64,000 nt of DNA from Betaproteobacteria bacterium (GTDB lineage Bacteria > Pseudomonadota > Gammaproteobacteria > Burkholderiales > Rhodocyclaceae). The notes under the pieces are model-generated. The model was given only the letters and a program-made list of their open reading frames with translations, did no database searches and was not told where the DNA came from. The stretch lies in NCBI GenBank assembly GCA_016208415.1, contig JACQYB010000031.1:109461-173460 (forward strand), written 5' to 3'. Both the position numbers and the translations under genes were made by a program. Below are positions 25,593-32,996 of this stretch, piece after piece; the first letter of the stretch is position 1, and every line of letters starts with the position of its first letter.

Positions 25593-26378
25593 GTGTGCCT
25601 GATCCTCGTGGCGTGGCGTGCTCATCCCGCCTTTCCCGTGGTGGTGGCGGCAAACCGCGACGAGTTCTTCCACAGGCCGACGGCCTGCGCGTCTTTCTGG
25701 CCTGACGCACCCGGGTTGCTCGCCGGCCGCGACCTTGAAGCGGGTGGTACCTGGCTCGGCGTAACGCGTCGGGGACGATTCTGCGCACTCACCAATTTCC
25801 GTGGTCCCTCCCGCCAGAAAGCGGGCGCACCCTCACGCGGTGCGCTGGTGCGGGATTTCCTGGGCGGCGACGTCTCACCCGCCGCCTACGCTTCGAGGGT
25901 GGTCGAAGGCGGGGTTGCGTACAACGGCTTCAACCTGCTGTGCGCCGACGCCGAGACGCTTTGTTACGCCTCAAACGTGAGTGGCGAAGCGCTAGTGCTT
26001 CCGGCCGGCATCTATGGGTTGAGCAATCACCTCCTCGATACGCCATGGCCCAAGGTGGCCAGGGCCAAATCGGCGCTGGCCCGTTCCCTGGCCGCGCTGC
26101 CGGATGACTCCGGCCTCTTCGCGCTGTTGCGCGACGACCATCCGGCTGCGGACGAAGACTTGCCTCGCACCGGCATCAGTCTCGAGTGGGAACGGCTGTT
26201 GTCATCGGCCTTGGTGCGCGGCGTCGACTATGGAACCCGGTCATCCACCGTCGTCCTGATGCGCTCCGACGGTGAGACGCGCTTCGACGAGATCAGCTAC
26301 GGTCCCGACGCCCGGGACACTGGAAGGGTGCGCGAGTCGTTCCGGCGGGAGCCGCCGCCCGCGACTTGTGCATCGTGA
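25593..26378 (+). CDS. NRDE family (TANGO2-like) protein
   Basis: 261 aa, GTG start giving MCLILVAWRAHPAFPVVVAA, with NRDEFFHRPT, the motif that names the family. Cys2 becomes the N-terminal residue after Met removal, as in Ntn-hydrolases. Other conserved blocks: DLEAGGTWLGVTRRGRFCAL, NFRGPS and YNGFNLL, YGLSNHLLDTPWPKV. Its biochemical role is not established; the human homologue TANGO2 affects lipid and haem metabolism. The last 86 bases overlap the end of the convergent GNAT gene. Confidence 0.88.
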   Translation: MCLILVAWRAHPAFPVVVAANRDEFFHRPTACASFWPDAPGLLAGRDLEAGGTWLGVTRRGRFCALTNFRGPSRQKAGAPSRGALVRDFLGGDVSPAAYASRVVEGGVAYNGFNLLCADAETLCYASNVSGEALVLPAGIYGLSNHLLDTPWPKVARAKSALARSLAALPDDSGLFALLRDDHPAADEDLPRTGISLEWERLLSSALVRGVDYGTRSSTVVLMRSDGETRFDEISYGPDARDTGRVRESFRREPPPATCAS

Positions 26379-26793
26379 CGTGGCGGATGCCGGCTTCCAC
26401 GAACTCCCTGCCATCCGAGCGGTAACCGTTGCGGGCATAGAAGCCTTCGGCATCGACCTGGGCGTGCAGGCTCAATTCGGTCATCCCCCGTCGCCCCGCT
26501 TCCGCCTCCAGCGCCGCCAGCACGGCACGCCCCACCCCCCGCCCGCGCCACTCCTTCAACACGGCCATGCGCCCGATGCGCCCGTCGGGGAGCAGCCGCC
26601 CCGCTCCCACGACCGTCCCGGTCTGATCCCGCGCGAGCGCGTGGCGGGACACGGCGTCGAGTTCATCCCACTCAAGTTCCGCGGGAATGTGCTGTTCCAG
26701 AATGAACACAGCATGCCTGACCGCCCGGGCACGTTCCGCCGCGTGCGTCCAGTCGACGACTTCGACGGTAATGCATGCCGCGCCTTCGCTCAT
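26293..26793 (-). CDS. GNAT family N-acetyltransferase (ElaA-like)
   Basis: 166 aa with the acetyl-CoA-binding pattern IGRMAVLKEWRGRGVGRAVL (R-x-x-G-x-G/A) in the middle and FILEQHIPAELEWDELDAVS near the N-terminus, which matches the YjcF/ElaA type. GFYARNGYRSDGREFVEAGI is the usual last block. Start ATG 26793. The tail of about 25 residues is proline/arginine-rich and overlaps the NRDE gene. Substrate unknown. Its start overlaps the stop of the upstream L,D-transpeptidase gene by ATGA. Confidence 0.9.
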   Translation of the reverse strand: MSEGAACITVEVVDWTHAAERARAVRHAVFILEQHIPAELEWDELDAVSRHALARDQTGTVVGAGRLLPDGRIGRMAVLKEWRGRGVGRAVLAALEAEAGRRGMTELSLHAQVDAEGFYARNGYRSDGREFVEAGIRHVTMHKSRAAAPAGTTRAPFQCPGRRDRS

Positions 26794-27269
26794 TCGAGGA
26801 TTTCCACCGCGGTCCCCGCCGCCACCCGGTCAAAGAGGTCCACGATGTCGGCATTGCGCATGCGCACGCAGCCGATGGACCCCGGCGCCCCCATCCTGGC
26901 GTTGTCGGGCGAACCGTGGATGTAGATGTAGCGGCGAAAGGTATCCACCTCCCCGAGGCGGTTGAAGCCCACATCGCAACCCGACAGCCAGAGGATGCGG
27001 GTCAGTATCCAGTCGCGCCCCGGATGGCGCGCGGCCAGGTCCGGCGTCCACATCTCCCCGGTGGGCCGGCGCGCCACGAACACGGTATTGAAGGCTGCGC
27101 CCCCACCAATCTTGGCGCGCACCACATGCCTGCCCCGTGGCGTGCAATAGCTGCCTCGCCGCTCCCCGGTGCCGTTTCGCGCCGTAGAAACGAGATAGCG
27201 ATGCAGGATCTCGCCGGCGGTGCCACGAAGCTCCAGTGTCTGGGAAGGAATATGGATGACGATACCCAT
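26790..27269 (-). CDS. L,D-transpeptidase (YkuD domain)
   Basis: 159 aa from the ATG at 27269 (MGIVIHIPSQTLEL). YkuD catalytic pattern: HGSPDN with His118 and SIGCVRMRNADI with Cys134. Enzymes of this fold make or cut meso-Dap peptide crosslinks in the periplasm. No signal peptide or membrane helix is visible and longer in-frame starts add only a basic, non-hydrophobic stretch, so export is unexplained. It lies between tadA and the GNAT gene on the same strand. Confidence 0.88.
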   Translation of the reverse strand: MGIVIHIPSQTLELRGTAGEILHRYLVSTARNGTGERRGSYCTPRGRHVVRAKIGGGAAFNTVFVARRPTGEMWTPDLAARHPGRDWILTRILWLSGCDVGFNRLGEVDTFRRYIYIHGSPDNARMGAPGSIGCVRMRNADIVDLFDRVAAGTAVEILE

Positions 27270-27321
27270 GTCTCGCTCAAGACGCTGACTGCACCGCCGA
27301 CTTGTTGCGCGGCGCCACCAT

Positions 27322-27837
<516 letters not shown>

Positions 27838-27852
27838 TCACTCCCACTCGAT
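27838..27852. repeat. attL core (copy of guaA 3' end)
   Basis: TCACTCCCACTCGAT on the plus strand, identical to 32982-32996; on the minus strand it reads as the last four guaA codons plus TGA (Ile-Glu-Trp-Glu-stop). Direct orientation relative to the right copy. Confidence 0.85.
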
Positions 27853-27912
27853 CGTCAACGAGCCTTCCAAGCCGTTGATTCGCAAGGCGCTCGCCGCTGC
27901 TCCGCAGACTAT

Positions 27913-27932
27913 TACCGTCATTTCTACCGTCA
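27913..27932 (+). repeat. Paired TACCGTCA repeats, left arm
   Basis: TACCGTCA at 27913-27920 and again at 27925-27932, 12 bases apart. The same pair with the same spacing occurs at the right end of the element. The surrounding 175 bases (27853-28027) have no gene; they also contain a GC-rich hairpin (27964-27979) just past the stop of the primase-helicase gene, which could help to end its transcript although it lacks a T-run. Confidence 0.6.
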
Positions 27933-28027
27933 ACCTGTCAGGCACCAGCATTGGCGCGGGTTTCCGGGCGATTCGCCCGAAATCAACCCGTCGAGATCTA
28001 TCGCAGTCTATCGGCTTCCGTCACGCG

Positions 28028-30829
28028 TCAGGAACGCCGCCCCGCGAGCGTGCGCAGAACACTGTCGAGAACCAAGTCCAGTTCCTTGCCCACATCCTCG
28101 GCGAGAAAGCGCAAGACGAAATACCCGCTCTGTTGCAGCAATCGATCCTTGCTCCGGTCGCGCCGGTATGCGACGGGGTCGGCAAAATGCTGCGGGCCGT
28201 CCAGCTCCACAGCCACCCGCGCATCCTCGCACAGAAGATCGACCTCGAGGCTCGCCGTCGCATCGAACGCGATCGGCAGCAAGGCGTTCAGTCGGAATCG
28301 CCCCTTCGTTTCAGGCAAAGTCTCCACTCGCCGGTACAGGAATGCTTCTGCCGCACTGCGCGCCCTTTCTGTTCCTTCCGCGTCCGGTGGAATGGTTCGA
28401 GCCGCACGAACAAACAAGTCTGCCAGAGGAAGGTCGACACCGTCACGGATGAGCCTGCGAACGCTGCGCGAGTAATCGCGCTTCCACATGGCATCCGAAG
28501 GCAATGGTATGTCAGCAGGCCAACCCGGCGTGGCGCTCGCCGGCAAATGAATCGTGTAGCCGATGCCCTCGTATCCGCGGCAGCGCCGATCGAACATCCG
28601 AGCCAACATGGGAACGTGGAGGTCCGCGTAATCGTAGATGAGCACCTCGCGCTTGGCGTCGTAAAGCCGATGCAGGCGGCCAGCGTACTGGGCGATGGTC
28701 CCGCGCCATGACACCGGAAGCGTCAGGAACAGGGTGTCGAGTCGAGGGTCGTCATAGCCCTCCCCCACGTATTTCCCTGTTGCCAGGATGACCCTGGGTT
28801 CCTCGGGTAGAATCGCCGCGAGTCCATCATCCATCGCTTGCTTTTTCTTCTTTCCCATCCCAGCGCGTAGTGCCACTACGTGCGCGATGCTTGGCGCGAG
28901 CATTTGCTCGAGGCGTTCCAGATGATCGTTTCGCTCGGTCAGCACGAGCGGTGAGCGACCGGCGCGCACCGATTCGACGACATCCGCGCAGATTCGATGG
29001 TTTCGCTGTTCGTCCTCGATCAGTTCTTGGTACAGGGATTGGAATTCGACGCGCCTATCCGGAGACGCCTCCCGGGTTGGCAGGAACGCCGTCGGCTGCA
29101 CCATGACAAAATGGTCGAATGGCCGCTTCGCCGCCTGCTGCTTCGCATCCACGCGGTGGCGCACGGGTCCGCATTGCATGAAGATGATCGGCTGATGGCC
29201 GTCCTTGCGGACGACCGTCGCCGACAGCCCCAGGAAATAGCGCGCCTTGACCCGCCGTGCCACCTCCTCAAAGCCCGGTGCCGACAAATGGTGGCACTCA
29301 TCGACGATCACATGGCCATAATCGGCGACACGATCGTCGACGACTCCCTTCTTGACCAGGCTCTGAATGACGGCCACGTCGATCTGCCCGTTCGGCCGAT
29401 TTCTCCCGCCGCCGATGCGGCCAATCGCCTTCACGGGCACACCGAGAAAAGCCGAGAGGCGTTCGACCCATTGATCCAGAAGTTGCCGACGATGCACGAG
29501 CACGAGAACGTTGACACCGCGCTTTGCGATCAGCCAGGCTGCCACCACCGTTTTTCCAAAGGCCGTCGTCGCGGCCAACACGCCCATGTCGTGCGACAGC
29601 AGCGCCTCGGCCGCGGCTTTCTGCTCGGGCCGAAGTTCGCCGCTGAAATCGGCGCGCAGAGGCTGCCCTGCATAGCGCTCGTCGCGGACAGCGATTCGAA
29701 TGCCCAGGTCCCGGAGCGCCGCGCGGACGTCGTCGAGGCTGCCTCGCGGCAGGCCGATATGGTGCGGATGATCTTCGGCGCAGGCGATGACGCGCGGCTT
29801 GCCATACGTGGACAAGCGCATCGCCTGCGCCTTGTAGAACTCCGGGTTTTGAAACGCGGCTAACCGAAGCAGGCGATTTCGCAGCGCAGGAGGTAATCCT
29901 TCCTTGGCGATGTAGATCTGGTTGCCAAGCACCAACTCCAATACCTGCGGTAATTCACCTGCAATTGGGACATCCCTGCCGCGGCGTGACGGCGGTGCAG
30001 TCCACGGTGCGATGTCGTCGTCTTCCGCTGGCGGCAAACGCACACCAAGCACGCGACCCCGTCGCTCCGCCTCCTGGACCAGACCTTCGACTTGAGCCCG
30101 CCCTATCCTCTGCTGGCCGGCAAGAAACGCCCATTGATCTGGCCAAGGTTCGAGCGCGTCATCCAGAAACACGCTGTTGCCCTGATCGCGCGGCACCTTT
30201 TGCAGCGGCAAGGCGATCAGGTTTCCGAATCCGCCTTGCGGCAGGAAATCCTGGTTAGGAAAGAGGCGGTCGTAGGAATCCAGTCCGACGTCCGGCCGGT
30301 GTTCCATGGTCTCTGTCAGCAAGGTGGAACCGAGCCGTCGGGCCAGGGCCGCCGGTATTGTCTCCTCGAAGAACAGCCAGACGTGTCCGCCACGCCCGGA
30401 GCGTGATCGCTCGAGCGCAGCCGGCAGGTGCATGCGGCGACAAGTTTCGAGGAAGGCGCTTACGTCCTTGCACCACTCGGCCTTGTCGAAATCGATGGCC
30501 AGGAAGGCGCAGGTTTCATCAGCAAACAGCGGATAGCCCCCAGCGACAAAGGGCTCGCCATCAGGGTCGCAGCCGGACAGGTGCCAACGGATGACGTCGT
30601 CGGTCAGCGGAAGTAGTCGACGTTCATTACAGTCGGCGCATTTGACACGCGGCTTCTCGCAGATCCCGCGCACCCATTCGTTGGCGCAAGCGGGAACGTA
30701 CCCGGACTTGCCGGTCCTCTTGCTTTCGAATCGCCTTGCGTACACGTCGTCGCGGACGAGGAACAGGGAACGGAAAAGCGCGATTTTCGCTTCCGGCAAA
30801 GATGTTCGATCGACGACGCCGGAATTCAT
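28028..30829 (-). CDS. Primase-helicase-nuclease fusion protein (TOTE-type primase domain + SF2 helicase + Vsr/DUF559-like nuclease)
   Basis: 933 aa with three modules. (1) Residues about 1-260: archaeo-eukaryotic-type primase domain with a Cys cluster (C57, C64, C67 in CEKPRVKCADC), catalytic D113-x-D115 in FLAIDFDKAEW, His149 in SGRGGHVWLFF and GFGNLIALPLQ. (2) About 390-760: SF2 helicase with Q-like PEQ, Walker A TTAFGKT (421-427), DECHH (510-514), SAT (536-538) and QYAGRLHR (714-721). (3) About 800-933: Vsr/DUF559-type nuclease with D864, E875-x-D877 (VELDGPQH), RRDRSKD and GYFVLRFLAEDV. All catalytic residues appear intact. This domain chain resembles TOTE conflict-system proteins, so a defence role is inferred. 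ATG lies 3 bases past abiEii. Confidence 0.88.
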   Translation of the reverse strand: MNSGVVDRTSLPEAKIALFRSLFLVRDDVYARRFESKRTGKSGYVPACANEWVRGICEKPRVKCADCNERRLLPLTDDVIRWHLSGCDPDGEPFVAGGYPLFADETCAFLAIDFDKAEWCKDVSAFLETCRRMHLPAALERSRSGRGGHVWLFFEETIPAALARRLGSTLLTETMEHRPDVGLDSYDRLFPNQDFLPQGGFGNLIALPLQKVPRDQGNSVFLDDALEPWPDQWAFLAGQQRIGRAQVEGLVQEAERRGRVLGVRLPPAEDDDIAPWTAPPSRRGRDVPIAGELPQVLELVLGNQIYIAKEGLPPALRNRLLRLAAFQNPEFYKAQAMRLSTYGKPRVIACAEDHPHHIGLPRGSLDDVRAALRDLGIRIAVRDERYAGQPLRADFSGELRPEQKAAAEALLSHDMGVLAATTAFGKTVVAAWLIAKRGVNVLVLVHRRQLLDQWVERLSAFLGVPVKAIGRIGGGRNRPNGQIDVAVIQSLVKKGVVDDRVADYGHVIVDECHHLSAPGFEEVARRVKARYFLGLSATVVRKDGHQPIIFMQCGPVRHRVDAKQQAAKRPFDHFVMVQPTAFLPTREASPDRRVEFQSLYQELIEDEQRNHRICADVVESVRAGRSPLVLTERNDHLERLEQMLAPSIAHVVALRAGMGKKKKQAMDDGLAAILPEEPRVILATGKYVGEGYDDPRLDTLFLTLPVSWRGTIAQYAGRLHRLYDAKREVLIYDYADLHVPMLARMFDRRCRGYEGIGYTIHLPASATPGWPADIPLPSDAMWKRDYSRSVRRLIRDGVDLPLADLFVRAARTIPPDAEGTERARSAAEAFLYRRVETLPETKGRFRLNALLPIAFDATASLEVDLLCEDARVAVELDGPQHFADPVAYRRDRSKDRLLQQSGYFVLRFLAEDVGKELDLVLDSVLRTLAGRRS

Positions 30830-30832
30830 TGT

Positions 30833-31786
30833 TCACTCTATTCCTGGCATCGGTAGTACGCCAGTGCCAGATGCCGAGATCAACCTCGCGGCCAGCGCAT
30901 CGGCCTGCTCCGCGAACTTCTTCGCATCGGTCTTCTGCAACTGTGCCAGATTGTGTAGCTTCCAGCGGATGCCCGGCAATTGTTCGAGGTGCTCGCCGCC
31001 CAGCAGCGACCACTCCGGCGTACCGGCTACCAGCGTCAGCAGGAAGCGCCGCTCGTTGTCGTCCAAGCCCAGCCGGATTTCGCGCACCATGCGCTCTCGC
31101 GCGGCGAGCAGCGCATCGAGCGGCACCGGCTCGGCCGTCATACCCTGGAAGTTGTGCTCGTAGTTGTGCCGGATGTCCCGCAGTGGCGCGAACAGCACCT
31201 CGTGGATCGGCCGGTTGCTGCTGGACAGATAGATCACGAAAGCGCGCCGGATGCCGGGCGTGATTCCCTCGTGCGCAAAGAGCTGCATCACGTCGAACAA
31301 GTCGCGCGGGTGTTGCCGATCCAGCGCAGCCACCAGCTTGCCGCCGTACACGTCCTCCAGCGACACGACCGGGATGTCCAGATCGGCCATCAACACATCG
31401 CGGGCGACGGGCGTAAGCGAAGCACGGCGCACCGGCTGCACCGTTCCGCGCATGACGAAGTTGACTTCGATCTTGACCTGAAGCGAGCCACGGCGCACCA
31501 GCAACTTCGTTTCCCCTGCTGCCGCCGCCGGCGCGTGCGTCTGGAATCCTCGCTTCTTCAACCTTTCGGCGGCCTGTCGGACGGCCTCGTTGATGCGTGC
31601 GAGCGCCTCGTCGCGCGGCAGCGTGTGGTCGGGAAAGACCAGATCGAGATCGACCGACAAGCGCGGCATGTCGCGCACGAACAGATTGATCGCCGTACCG
31701 CCCTTCAATGCGAAGGTGTCGTCCACGAACACCAGCGGCGCCACCTGGGTCAACAGGCGCGCGGTATCGAGATAGGTCTGGTTCAC
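30833..31786 (-). CDS. abiEii: AbiEii-type nucleotidyltransferase toxin
   Basis: 317 aa from the GTG at 31786, which overlaps the abiEi stop (GTGA). DUF1814/AbiEii fold: FALKGGTAINLF (G29-G30) followed by SVDLDLVF with D46-x-D48, the nucleotidyltransferase signature, and VVSLEDVYGGKLVAALDRQH with the conserved Lys, then DLFDVMQLF. Members of this family are type IV toxins that arrest growth during phage infection by modifying tRNA or using NTPs. An upstream in-frame start at 31912 would run 126 bases into abiEi and is unlikely. Downstream it is followed by the primase-helicase-nuclease gene after 3 bases. Confidence 0.9.
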   Translation of the reverse strand: MNQTYLDTARLLTQVAPLVFVDDTFALKGGTAINLFVRDMPRLSVDLDLVFPDHTLPRDEALARINEAVRQAAERLKKRGFQTHAPAAAAGETKLLVRRGSLQVKIEVNFVMRGTVQPVRRASLTPVARDVLMADLDIPVVSLEDVYGGKLVAALDRQHPRDLFDVMQLFAHEGITPGIRRAFVIYLSSSNRPIHEVLFAPLRDIRHNYEHNFQGMTAEPVPLDALLAARERMVREIRLGLDDNERRFLLTLVAGTPEWSLLGGEHLEQLPGIRWKLHNLAQLQKTDAKKFAEQADALAARLISASGTGVLPMPGIE

Positions 31787-32520
31787 GGCTTGAGCACCAG
31801 AAGGCCGTCGGTCGATCGGGACACCCAGGGTCGGTTGCTGCCCGTCGGCAGCGTGCCCGGATCGAGCTTGTCCACCCAGGGCAGCGAACCCTCGCGGCCG
31901 AGTTGCAGGCACAGTCGCACGGTCTTAACGCTCGTGCAGTGTTGCAACAGCTCACGCAGCACATCGGCGCGCAGGCTGTAGGCGCTTTCGACGAGTTCGC
32001 GGCCTTCCTGCAAGGGCTGGCGCACGCCGACTTCGCTCAACAGTTCCAGCAATGCACGCTCCGGCGCCGACACCTGCGGTGCCCCGCTGCGCTTCTCAAA
32101 GTGGTGGACGTGCAACAATGCGTCCGGCTGCTCGTCAAACAGGCGCTTGCGGTGGTACTCGGCCGGGAAGCGTTCGGTGAACCATTCCGGCAGACGGGCT
32201 GCCGTCCATCCATACAGTTGCAGCACCGGCTGCTGCGACACGTACTGGCGCATGCCGTACCAGTCCAGGGCCGACTTGCCGCCGACGTGCATCCCCTCGT
32301 ATCTGCGCTGCAACAGCAGCAGACTGGGGTGCAGGGCCGGGGTGTCGTTCGGACGGCCATACACCCCGCGGGCCAGGCGCACGAGCCAACCTGCCCGGAC
32401 GTAGTGAACGGCCAGGTCTGCGGAGATGCCAAGCGCCGCCAAGTCCTCCGAGGTCAGCGGAGTTCCCGGTGCCAGCCGCGTGTAGAGTGCATTTAGCTTG
32501 CTTGGATTAGTCGTAGCCAT
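31783..32520 (-). CDS. abiEi: AbiEi-type antitoxin/transcriptional repressor
   Basis: 245 aa from the ATG at 32520 (MATTNPSKLNALYTRLAPGT). N-terminal winged-helix segment (LTSEDLAALGISADLAVHYV...GWLVRLARGVYGRP), then the AbiEi C-terminal domain (LLLLQRRYEGMHVGGKSALDWYG, LLHVHHFEKRSGAPQVSAPERALLELL). AbiEi proteins neutralise AbiEii and bind paired inverted repeats upstream of their own operon. Two CGTAG-containing inverted repeats lie at and just upstream of the start codon here. First gene of the operon. Confidence 0.88.
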   Translation of the reverse strand: MATTNPSKLNALYTRLAPGTPLTSEDLAALGISADLAVHYVRAGWLVRLARGVYGRPNDTPALHPSLLLLQRRYEGMHVGGKSALDWYGMRQYVSQQPVLQLYGWTAARLPEWFTERFPAEYHRKRLFDEQPDALLHVHHFEKRSGAPQVSAPERALLELLSEVGVRQPLQEGRELVESAYSLRADVLRELLQHCTSVKTVRLCLQLGREGSLPWVDKLDPGTLPTGSNRPWVSRSTDGLLVLKP

Positions 32521-32592
32521 GCTACGGCTTTTACAACTTTTCGAAGCGCAAGTCAATTTGATATAGTTGCATCAATCGTAGCTTGACTACGA
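32512..32592 (-). promoter_or_regulatory. Candidate AbiEi operator: two CGTAG inverted repeats
   Basis: Inverted repeat 1 is CGTAGC-cat-GCTACG (32512-32526), centred on the abiEi start codon. Inverted repeat 2 is TCGTAG-cttga-CTACGA (32576-32592), 65 bases upstream. Both share the half-site TCGTAG(C). The AT-rich stretch between them holds the probable promoter. Known AbiEi proteins bind two inverted repeats cooperatively, so self-repression is likely. Confidence 0.65.
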
Positions 32593-32981
32593 CAAACGCA
32601 AACTATAAAAACATTTCTTCAGATCCTTGACACCCGAGCGTCAGGAGAAAGAGATGTACCGTCACCCGAATTTATGGGGGTACACCAACCCAAGATCATG
32701 AAAAACATGGGATTTATGGTCGAGTTTTTATGGTCACTGACCCTTCCCCAAGTTTTCGACCGGAAACGATCAATTGGGGCGCTGACTTCTTACCGTCAAA
32801 AATACCGTCAGACTGCGCACGGCGCCCATGATCTTGAAAGATTGCAGGAAAGCCACATACTGCATATAGATCAATGAGTTATCGTCAATTCGGCACGCTC
32901 GTCGATGATGGAAGACGCACCATCCCCCGGATGCGCAACTTATTGTTTTATATTAACTTTACAAAGAGTACCCGTGAGATT
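32593..32981. other. Non-coding right end of the guaA element
   Basis: About 390 bases without a supportable gene. AT content is clearly higher than in the flanking core genes. It contains three TACCGTCA copies (32657-32664, 32791-32798, 32803-32810) and then the attR core. Short frames here (for example a 67-codon frame at 32674) have no ribosome binding site or family pattern. I read it as the attP-like arm region of the element, possibly with the remains of a lost integrase end. Confidence 0.6.
32791..32810 (+). repeat. Paired TACCGTCA repeats, right arm
   Basis: TACCGTCA at 32791-32798 and 32803-32810, the same 12-base period as the left pair at 27913-27932; both pairs are preceded by T. 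A fifth single copy lies at 32657-32664. Regularly spaced short direct repeats near both ends are typical of integrase arm-binding sites. Confidence 0.6.
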
Positions 32982-32996
32982 TCACTCCCACTCGAT
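32982..32996. repeat. attR core (actual 3' end of guaA)
   Basis: TCACTCCCACTCGAT, identical and in direct orientation to 27838-27852. These 15 bases are the final codons and stop of the functional guaA gene, so integration leaves the gene whole. Confidence 0.85.

Larger units (their letters stand above)
27838..32996. mobile_element. Integrase-less mobile element inserted at the 3' end of guaA
   Basis: About 5.1 kb lies between guaA and tadA and is bounded by a 15-bp direct repeat equal to the last 15 bases of guaA, stop codon included. The insertion replaces nothing: guaA keeps a full C-terminus on the right and the old guaA end is left at tadA. Inside each end are paired TACCGTCA repeats (12-base period), as expected for arm sites of a tyrosine recombinase. 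The 3' end of guaA is a known target of tyrosine-integrase islands. No integrase, excisionase or relaxase gene is present, so mobilisation in trans or decay is inferred. Cargo: one abiEi-abiEii-primase/helicase/nuclease operon. Confidence 0.8.

Noticed and set aside
30627-31964. A 445-codon minus-strand frame over abiEii
   Set aside because: Out-of-frame shadow of abiEii and the primase gene; arginine/glycine-rich, no family pattern.
27913-32810. CRISPR-like array from TACCGTCA repeats
   Set aside because: Only five 8-base copies, in separate places and with 12-base period; far too short for CRISPR repeats and no cas genes.
32674-32877. Possible 67-aa gene at the right end of the element
   Set aside because: No ribosome binding site and no recognisable protein pattern; overlaps the TACCGTCA repeats.
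32593-32981. A hidden integrase or its remnant
   Set aside because: No tyrosine recombinase motif (R..H-x-x-R..Y) could be found in any frame; only repeats are visible.
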